From Prolixibacteraceae bacterium (GTDB lineage: Bacteria; Bacteroidota; Bacteroidia; Bacteroidales; Prolixibacteraceae), in contig WRIQ01000109.1 of the NCBI GenBank assembly GCA_009782655.1, forward strand, positions 1 through 5,068: DNA of 5,068 bases. The letters run 5' to 3'. The position numbers were made by a program, and so were the translations under genes. Positions within the stretch are counted from its first letter, which is position 1. Every line of letters begins with the position of its first letter. Of this stretch, positions 1 through 5,068 are shown piece by piece. The notes under the pieces were generated by a model. It was not told the DNA's origin. It saw only the letters and a program-made list of their open reading frames with translations, and ran no database searches.

Positions 1-2
1 AT

Positions 3-1751
3 AAGGGCGACAGGATAGGCCTGATCTCTGAAGGCTGTAATGCATGGATAATTGGCGAGTTGGGAATTTTATATGCCGGCGGCATCAATGTCCCGCTGTC
101 GGTAAAACTTGATGCGGGTACCGAACTCGCTTTCAGGTTGCAACATTCCGGGGCGCGAATGCTGATTGTGTCGCGCATTCAAGCGCCCAAGGCGGAACAA
201 ATCCGTTCATTGTTGCCCGATTTGGAATATGTAGTTTACATTCACGGGAAGGAAAACAAGCAGCCCGGCGATCTCGATTTTGAAGATATTCAAAAAATGG
301 GGGACGAGCTGCTAAAAGAGGATCCCGAAAAAATCGACGCCATCTGGAAAAATATTGTCCCCGAAGACATTGCCAATATCAGCTATACTTCGGGAACAAC
401 CGCCGACCCCAAGGGCATCATGCTCTCGCACCTCAACTATGCATCCAACACCATTCAGGCAAACACGCTGATGACAATAAACCAGCACTGGCGGACATTG
501 GCTGTATTGCCGTGGGATCATTCGTTTGCACACACAGCATGCCTCTATTGTTTTATGTACAACGGCGCCTCGGTAGCCTCTGTCGATCAGGGAAAATCAC
601 CCATGGAAGCTTTGCGGAATGTTCCCAAAAACATCAAAGAAATAAAACCCCACCTGATGATGAGCGTGCCCGCGTTGGCCAAGAATTTCAGAAAAAACAT
701 CGAAGCAGGCATCCGCGCCAAAGGCGCTACCACTGAAAAGCTTTTCAATTTTGCCCTGAAAACCGCCTATAAATACAACGGAAACGGCTGGGACAGAGGC
801 AAAGGCGCGCGACTTTTTCTGAAACCTTTGGTTGCACTGTTCGACAAAATTCTTTTCAGCAAAGTACGCGAAAATTTTGGCGGCGAAATGCGCTTTTTCA
901 TTGGCGGCGGCGCCCTGCTCGACACCGAGTTGCAACGTTTTTTCTATGCCATAGGAATTCCCATGTGCCAAGGGTACGGACTCTCGGAATCGTCGCCCGT
1001 GATTTCGAGCAATTCACTGGAGAATATAAAATTCGGATCTTCGGGAAAGTTAGTTAAACATATGGAACTTAGAATATTGGACGACGACGGAAAAGAACAG
1101 CCCCTGGGAGTGAAAGGTGAAATATGCATCAAAGGCAACAATGTGATGGCCGGCTACTGGAAAAATCCTGTGGCCACCGCCGACACAGTCAAAGAGGGAT
1201 GGCTGTACACCGGCGACCTCGGATATATGGACGGCGACGGATTTCTCTATGTATTAGGGCGTTTCAAAAGCCTGCTCATATCCAACGACGGGGAGAAATT
1301 CAGCCCCGAGGGTATCGAAGAATCTCTTGTCGACCAATCGTACTTTATCGATCAATCGATGTTGTACAATAACCAAAGCCATTATACCGTGGGGTTTATA
1401 GTGCCAAATATGACCGCCATCAACCGCGAACTCGAAAAAAAAGGCTTCAAGCTGGGTTCCGACGAAGCCGATGAAGCCGCACTGAAAATTATTCAGCAGG
1501 AAATTGATGAGTATAAAAAAGGCGGGAAATATGAAAATGAATATCCCGAAAGGTGGCTGCCCGCAGCTGTCGGCGTTCTCCCCGAAAGCTTCAACGACAA
1601 CAACGGACTGCTCAACTCGTCGTTGAAAATGGTAAGAGGAAAAATTACATCCTATTTTGCCCGCGAACTTGATTATCTTTATACCGCCGAGGCCAAGAAC
1701 ATCATCAATCCGGTAAATCTCGAAGCTATGAAAAAATGGAGAACAAGATAA
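3..1751 (+). CDS. Long-chain acyl-CoA synthetase (AMP-forming), 5'-truncated by window edge
   Basis: This enzyme activates fatty acids to acyl-AMP and then to acyl-CoA, using ATP and CoA. The reading frame is open from base 3 to the TAA at 1749-1751, giving 582 visible residues. The 19 codons before the TTG at position 60 read KGDRIGLISEGCNAWIIGE, which is family-like sequence, so the true start is upstream and TTG60 is internal. Counting from codon 3, the ANL-superfamily motifs appear in order: P-loop YTSGTTADPKG from residue 128, GYGLSESSP from 324, YTGDLGYMDGDG from 402 with the ribose-binding Asp405, and the hinge region starting GRFK with Arg420. The C-terminal SSLKMVRGKI holds Lys542, the likely catalytic lysine. 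The spacing fits the COG1022 long-chain type rather than acetyl-CoA synthetase. Probably some 50 N-terminal residues are missing. The exact acyl chain preference cannot be read from sequence. The next gene starts 47 bases downstream on the same strand. Confidence 0.93.
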   Translation, partial: KGDRIGLISEGCNAWIIGELGILYAGGINVPLSVKLDAGTELAFRLQHSGARMLIVSRIQAPKAEQIRSLLPDLEYVVYIHGKENKQPGDLDFEDIQKMGDELLKEDPEKIDAIWKNIVPEDIANISYTSGTTADPKGIMLSHLNYASNTIQANTLMTINQHWRTLAVLPWDHSFAHTACLYCFMYNGASVASVDQGKSPMEALRNVPKNIKEIKPHLMMSVPALAKNFRKNIEAGIRAKGATTEKLFNFALKTAYKYNGNGWDRGKGARLFLKPLVALFDKILFSKVRENFGGEMRFFIGGGALLDTELQRFFYAIGIPMCQGYGLSESSPVISSNSLENIKFGSSGKLVKHMELRILDDDGKEQPLGVKGEICIKGNNVMAGYWKNPVATADTVKEGWLYTGDLGYMDGDGFLYVLGRFKSLLISNDGEKFSPEGIEESLVDQSYFIDQSMLYNNQSHYTVGFIVPNMTAINRELEKKGFKLGSDEADEAALKIIQQEIDEYKKGGKYENEYPERWLPAAVGVLPESFNDNNGLLNSSLKMVRGKITSYFARELDYLYTAEAKNIINPVNLEAMKKWRTR

Positions 1752-1798
1752 ATTGATATTTTTTTTCGCACCTGTCTTTTATCACAATAAGAAGATAA

Positions 1799-2803
1799 AT
1801 GATCATCGAAACATATTCATATCCCAGAGCAGCAGTCATCGGCAATCCTTCCGACGGTTATTTCGGGAAAACCATTGCCTTTGTTTTCTCAAATTTTCAG
1901 GCGCGGGTACAACTTTTCGAAACGCCGGAACTGGAAATCAAGCCGGAGCGATTGGACGGAGCGCTTTTCCAAAGTATGAGCGAGCTCGTCGAGGACGTCA
2001 ATTTTGCTGGATATTACGGCGGGATGCGCCTGATGAAAGCGTCCATTAAAGTGTTCTATGAATATTGTCTGAAACAAAACATCGAATTGGACAAGAAGAA
2101 CTTTACCATTCGCTATCACTCAAATATTCCTTTGCGGCTGGGGCTTGCCGGATCGAGCGCCATTATTACCGCCTGCTTCAAAGCATTGATGCAGTTTTTC
2201 AATGTCGAAACAAAGCCTGAAATTATGGCTAACCTGGTTTTGTCTGTAGAAACGCACGAGTTGGGCATTGCCGCAGGTTTGCAAGACAGAGTTGCGCAGG
2301 CTTTCGAAAGGCCCGTGTTCATGGATTTCAAAAAAGAACTTATGGTCGAACGCAGCTATGGACACTATGAATTGCTCGACTCGTCGCTCTTTCCGAAATT
2401 TTATATCGCCTTCAGGAAAAACCTTTCGGAAGGCACGGAGGTCGTGCACAACAACCTGAAAGCCCGTTTCGAGATCGGCGATCCCATCGTGTTGAAAGCG
2501 ATGAAACGCTGGGCGGCAATCACCGACGAATTCAGAAACGCTATGAATGCAAAAGACCATCTGGGCATGCACAACCTCATCAACGAAAATTTCGATTTGA
2601 GGCGGAGTGTAATTCCCATTTCACAAGAAAATATTGAAATGGTGGAACTGGCGCGCTCGGTGGGCGCAAGCGCGAAGTTTACAGGATCGGGAGGCGCCAT
2701 CATCGGAACCTGCGAAAATGAGAAAATGTTCAACCGCCTGTCGGAAATCTTGAACCTGCACGGCATTGAAGTTATAAAACCCATAATTGTTTCTACGCAA
2801 TGA
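1799..2803 (+). CDS. GHMP-family sugar kinase, glucuronokinase-like
   Basis: This is a predicted cytoplasmic anomeric sugar kinase of 334 residues. GHMP hallmarks are visible. An N-terminal substrate motif GNPSDGYFGKT lies at residues 15-25. The ATP-binding motif NIPLRLGLAGSSA lies at 109-121. GLQDRVAQ at 160-167 carries Asp163, a candidate catalytic base. The C-terminal glycine motif KFTGSGGAIIG lies at 293-303. From memory, plant glucuronokinase has closely similar blocks (GNPSD.YFG, GYYGG.RL, GLSGSSAI, AGLQDRVAQ, NFD.RR, KFTGSGGA), and all of them occur here in the same order. It lacks the GGG-type N-terminal motif of heptose-7-phosphate kinases and the GEH/D signature of galactokinase. 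Glucuronate to glucuronate-1-phosphate is therefore the best guess, but another uronate or pentose is possible. The ATG at 1799 follows the purine stretch AAGAAG and puts the first motif at the usual distance. The stop overlaps the next start, so the two products are probably made together. Confidence 0.88.
   Translation: MIIETYSYPRAAVIGNPSDGYFGKTIAFVFSNFQARVQLFETPELEIKPERLDGALFQSMSELVEDVNFAGYYGGMRLMKASIKVFYEYCLKQNIELDKKNFTIRYHSNIPLRLGLAGSSAIITACFKALMQFFNVETKPEIMANLVLSVETHELGIAAGLQDRVAQAFERPVFMDFKKELMVERSYGHYELLDSSLFPKFYIAFRKNLSEGTEVVHNNLKARFEIGDPIVLKAMKRWAAITDEFRNAMNAKDHLGMHNLINENFDLRRSVIPISQENIEMVELARSVGASAKFTGSGGAIIGTCENEKMFNRLSEILNLHGIEVIKPIIVSTQ
2800..2803 (+). other. ATGA stop/start overlap coupling kinase and uridylyltransferase
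   Basis: The kinase TGA (2801-2803) overlaps the uridylyltransferase ATG (2800-2802). No Shine-Dalgarno-like purine run precedes this ATG, which fits translation by terminating ribosomes that restart. The arrangement predicts co-translation and supports a shared pathway for the two enzymes. Confidence 0.9.
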
Positions 2804-3669
2804 TTAAGAAAGCTGTTATACCGGCTGCCGGGTATGGAACACGGTTTCTGCCCATCACAAAATCACAGCCCAAGGAGATGATTCCGATTGTAGATACACC
2901 TGTTATTCAGTATGTTATCGAAGAAGCCGTTGCTTCCGGCATCACCGACATTCTAATGATTATCGGAAAAGGGAAGCGGGCCATTGAGGAGCATTTCGAC
3001 CGGAGCCCTCTGCTCGAAGAGTCGCTCATTGAAAAGAAAAATTTCGAGATGTTGGAAAAAATCCAAAATATTTCCCGTCTTGCCAATATCCATTTTGTGT
3101 GGCAAAAAGAGATGAATGGCTTGGGCGATGCCATAAAATACGCAAAGTATCATGTTGGCAACGAACCTTTTGCAGTTTTACTGGGCGACACTTTGGTGCA
3201 AAGCGATACCATTCCAGTGATGCGACAGTTGATGAATGTTTTCGAGCGTTATCATGGCTCGGTGGTGGCGCTGGAAGAAGTAAAACCCGAAATGGTACAT
3301 CGCTATGGAATAATCAATGGAAGCAGGCTGGAAGATAATATCCTGATTGCCAACGACTGGGTAGAAAAACCTGAGAAAAACAAAGCTCCTTCAAATTTGG
3401 CAATTGCCAGCCGCTATATTTTTACACCCGAAATATTTGATTATTTGGAAGAAACCATACCCGGAAAGAACAACGAAGTACAACTCACCGACGCCATGCG
3501 GGCGATGGTACGAAATAAAGCCATGTATGGTTTGATTTTCAATGGAAAACGATACGACATCGGTAATAAAATGGGATTTCTGAAAACCAACATCATCTAC
3601 GGGCTGAAAGACGCCGAAATCGGCGATGGCCTGAAAGAATGGCTCAAACAATTTGTTGAAGGGCTTTAA
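2800..3669 (+). CDS. galU: UTP--sugar-1-phosphate uridylyltransferase, GalU family
   Basis: This nucleotidyltransferase makes a UDP-sugar and pyrophosphate from UTP and a sugar-1-phosphate. At 289 residues it has the usual GalU length. Motifs seen: nucleotide-binding AAGYGTRFLP (9-18), PKEM (24-27) with the conserved lysine, the sugar-site segment QKEMNGLGDAI (102-112), the metal-binding LLGD (127-130), VEKP (188-191), EVQLTDAM (226-233), and GKRYDIGNKMGFLK (249-262). Three positions differ from the GalU sequences I recall. Trp101 stands where RQKE-type proteins have Arg, Asp110 where GLGHA has His, and Thr131 follows LLGD where GtaB-type proteins have a second Asp. The metal-ligand Asp130 is kept, so the protein should be active. 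Glucose-1-phosphate is the default substrate. Coupling to the kinase upstream makes the kinase product, perhaps glucuronate-1-phosphate, a real alternative, so the symbol denotes family and not proven specificity. Confidence 0.9.
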   Translation: MIKKAVIPAAGYGTRFLPITKSQPKEMIPIVDTPVIQYVIEEAVASGITDILMIIGKGKRAIEEHFDRSPLLEESLIEKKNFEMLEKIQNISRLANIHFVWQKEMNGLGDAIKYAKYHVGNEPFAVLLGDTLVQSDTIPVMRQLMNVFERYHGSVVALEEVKPEMVHRYGIINGSRLEDNILIANDWVEKPEKNKAPSNLAIASRYIFTPEIFDYLEETIPGKNNEVQLTDAMRAMVRNKAMYGLIFNGKRYDIGNKMGFLKTNIIYGLKDAEIGDGLKEWLKQFVEGL

Positions 3670-3701
3670 AATCACCGAAAAAAATACGAAAAACGACACC
3701 C

Positions 3702-4727
3702 TTGAAAAATAACAACAGCAATTGTAATGCACATACGCCGGTGGGCCAAATTTTAAAGAATAGTTCTGTATTTTTTATTTTGTGCTTCGGGGCTGTATTA
3801 ATTTTTCACTCGGCGGCTTTCTCCGTTGCTGACAAAAACGGCGGCGAAGAATCAGCGCAGAGAGTTCCATTAGGCGATCCGTTTATCATACTGCATCAGG
3901 GAGTTTATTACGCCTACGGGACAAATTCGGCGGACGGCATTGTCGTGTTTGTTTCCGACGATCTGAAAACTTGGCGTATTCCCAAAAACTTAGACCGCGG
4001 ATTGGTGTTGCACAAAGACGATGTATGGGCCGACAGATGGTTTTGGGCGCCCGAAGTATATCACATCAAAGGCAAATTTTTCATGTACTATTCGGCAGAT
4101 GAGCACATCTGCGTGGCTGTGAGTAACTCGCCGCTGGGGCCCTTCAAACAGGAAGTGAAAAAGCCCATGCTCGACGGCGAAAAAGCAATCGACAATTCGC
4201 TGTTTATCGACGATCATGACAAACCCTATCTCTTTTTCGATCGGTTTAACGACGGGCTGAATATCTGGGTTGCCGAGCTGGAAGATAATCTTATCGATAT
4301 AAAACAGGAAACCATGCGCAAATGTATCAACGTGTCGCAGCCATGGGAAGAGGTTTGGCCACGTGTCAACGAAGGCGCTTTTGTGACCAAACACAATGGA
4401 AAATATTATATGACCTATTCGGCAAACAGTTACGAAAGCCCGTTTTATGGAATCGGAGTCGCTGTTGCGAGCCATATTTCCGGCCCTTGGGGAAAATATG
4501 ACAAAAATCCTATTTTGCAGAAACCGGGGAATCTGGTTGGCGTCGGGCACAGCGCCATGTTTACCGACAAAAACGGGAACCTGAGAATCTGTTTTCATGC
4601 CCACAATAGCGCCGAAAAAATTCACCCCCGACACATGTACATCAGCTCGGTAACATTCAACGAAATCGACGGCGAAGACATCATGGTGATAGACGAAAAT
4701 TACCTGACACCGGTTTGGGAAAAGTAA
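3702..4727 (+). CDS. Exported glycoside hydrolase family 43 (arabinofuranosidase/xylosidase type)
   Basis: This is a predicted secreted glycosidase of 341 residues with the five-bladed propeller fold of GH43. The family triad is visible: Asp59 in LGDPFI (base), Asp164 in AIDNSLF (pKa-tuning) and Glu224 in VNEGAF (general acid). WAPEV (115-119) and the central His283 in GVGHS are also present. A hydrophobic stretch at about residues 23-40 followed by SVA at 41-43 looks like a Sec signal peptide cut after Ala43. No lipobox is seen, so it is probably a soluble periplasmic enzyme. Mature length is about 298 residues, a single catalytic domain without a binding module. No in-frame ATG lies near the N terminus. 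TTG at 3702 gives a long 20-residue region before the hydrophobic core, and GTG at 3741 (Val14) would give a more ordinary one. GH43 members usually release arabinose, xylose or galactose, and the exact substrate is not readable here. It begins 32 bases after galU and probably shares its transcript. Confidence 0.9.
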   Translation: MKNNNSNCNAHTPVGQILKNSSVFFILCFGAVLIFHSAAFSVADKNGGEESAQRVPLGDPFIILHQGVYYAYGTNSADGIVVFVSDDLKTWRIPKNLDRGLVLHKDDVWADRWFWAPEVYHIKGKFFMYYSADEHICVAVSNSPLGPFKQEVKKPMLDGEKAIDNSLFIDDHDKPYLFFDRFNDGLNIWVAELEDNLIDIKQETMRKCINVSQPWEEVWPRVNEGAFVTKHNGKYYMTYSANSYESPFYGIGVAVASHISGPWGKYDKNPILQKPGNLVGVGHSAMFTDKNGNLRICFHAHNSAEKIHPRHMYISSVTFNEIDGEDIMVIDENYLTPVWEK

Positions 4728-4859
4728 TCTCAACTGAAAAGACATGGTAACTGCCGAACTTTCTTAGAAAGAATGGCCTATGACTCGTTTCTAAATATCT
4801 TTATATAAAAATGTTAACAAAAAACCTTTTCTTCAAGTTTTCGGACTTCTGATATTAGT
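4728..4859. other. Convergent intergenic gap with weak inverted repeats
   Basis: This AT-rich spacer lies between two genes that end facing each other. It contains a 7-base perfect inverted repeat, TTAGAAA (4764-4770) with TTTCTAA (4788-4794), separated by 17 bases. An alternative short hairpin overlaps it, with CTTTC (4759-4763) and GAAAG (4767-4771) around a TTA loop. Near 4819-4824 an A-run reads as T6 on the - strand, just past the minus gene, and could belong to a weak terminator. None of these stems is GC-rich, so a bidirectional terminator is expected from the gene arrangement but not demonstrated. Confidence 0.3.
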
Positions 4860-5068
4860 CTATGACAGAAAGTTTTCTTTTGCGTCGGGAACATGCTGAA
4901 AAACAGCACCAACTTTCGAGCAAGCATCCATTTCTCCACAGTTGCCACAGATGTTAAATCCTTTTTCATATACACATTTGCGGATTTCGGACATATCATT
5001 GCAAAACACAATTTTCTGCCCGTCTGTACGGCAGTCCATGCAGTTGATGGTTTCCGCTGTGATTGTCG
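4860..5068 (-). CDS. DUF3795-type cysteine-rich protein, C-terminal fragment
   Basis: On the - strand one frame is open from the window edge (first full codon ends at 5066) to a TAG at 4860-4862, giving 68 residues. The 5' end lies outside. Seven cysteines have zinc- or iron-sulfur-like spacing: INCMDC (Cys9, Cys12), FC (Cys22), IRKC (Cys31), ICGNC (Cys40, Cys43) and DAC (Cys49). The order C-x2-C, C, EIRKC, KG, C-x2-C, then VPDAKENF matches the C-terminal half of DUF3795 proteins as I recall them. These are small proteins of unknown function, common in Bacteroidota and Clostridia and usually about 100-130 residues, so roughly the N-terminal third to half is missing here. Ser26 stands where the family often has a cysteine before EIRKC. 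A competing frame on the same strand (4814-5011) lacks any such pattern. No operon partner is visible. Confidence 0.75.
   Translation of the reverse strand, partial: TITAETINCMDCRTDGQKIVFCNDMSEIRKCVYEKGFNICGNCGEMDACSKVGAVFQHVPDAKENFLS

Noticed and set aside
60..62. TTG at 60 as the start of the acyl-CoA ligase
   Set aside because: The frame upstream stays open to base 3 and encodes family-like sequence, so the TTG is an internal leucine codon.
1759..1766. A T8 run after the acyl-CoA ligase as a terminator
   Set aside because: No stable stem precedes it, so it is more likely plain AT-rich spacer.
1753..2049. A 98-codon + strand frame over the start of the kinase
   Set aside because: It is offset from the kinase frame, shows no motif, and ends inside the GHMP gene, whose own frame is strongly supported.
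1799..2803. GHMP kinase as a heptose-7-phosphate kinase or galactokinase
   Set aside because: The N-terminal motif is GNPSDGYFG rather than the GGG-type or galactokinase signature, and no heptose-pathway genes are adjacent.
3702..3830. GH43 protein as a lipoprotein, using Cys28 in the hydrophobic stretch
   Set aside because: The preceding residues (FIL) do not fit a lipobox and the cysteine sits in the middle of the hydrophobic core, so a Sec type I signal is more likely.
3990..4745. A 251-codon open frame antisense to the GH43 gene
   Set aside because: It lies almost wholly opposite a well-supported GH43 gene with its catalytic residues in place. The translation shows no family motifs and looks like a codon-bias shadow.
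4814..5011. A 65-codon minus-strand frame with an ATG start
   Set aside because: It has no recognisable pattern and overlaps, in another frame, the cysteine-rich DUF3795-like coding sequence, which explains the region better.

Overview
The window looks like a piece of a Bacteroidota chromosome. The reasons are moderate GC, weak or absent Shine-Dalgarno sequences, a secreted GH43 glycosidase, a COG1022-type acyl-CoA ligase and a DUF3795 protein. This is inferred from gene content and style, because no phylogenetic marker is present.

Layout: four genes run on the + strand, and a fifth enters from the right edge on the - strand. (1) 3-1751 is the 5'-truncated body of an AMP-forming long-chain acyl-CoA synthetase. 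(2) 1799-2803 is a GHMP-superfamily kinase whose motifs resemble, from memory, plant glucuronokinase. (3) 2800-3669 is a GalU-like UTP:sugar-1-phosphate uridylyltransferase, overlapping gene 2 by four bases (ATGA). (4) 3702-4727 is an exported single-domain GH43 enzyme, probably starting at TTG. A 132-base convergent gap follows. (5) 4860-5068 on the - strand is the C-terminal 68 residues of a cysteine-rich DUF3795-type protein, and its 5' end lies outside the window.

How the genes may work together: the kinase would make a sugar-1-phosphate (glucuronate-1-phosphate is the best guess). The coupled uridylyltransferase would convert it to a UDP-sugar. Together they would form a two-step UDP-uronate salvage route of the kind known from plants. 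The usual bacterial route makes UDP-glucuronate by oxidising UDP-glucose. The downstream GH43 enzyme suggests a link to plant or host glycans. The upstream acyl-CoA ligase has no obvious part in this and may simply share the transcript. No RNA genes, insertion sequences, CRISPR arrays or long repeats were seen.
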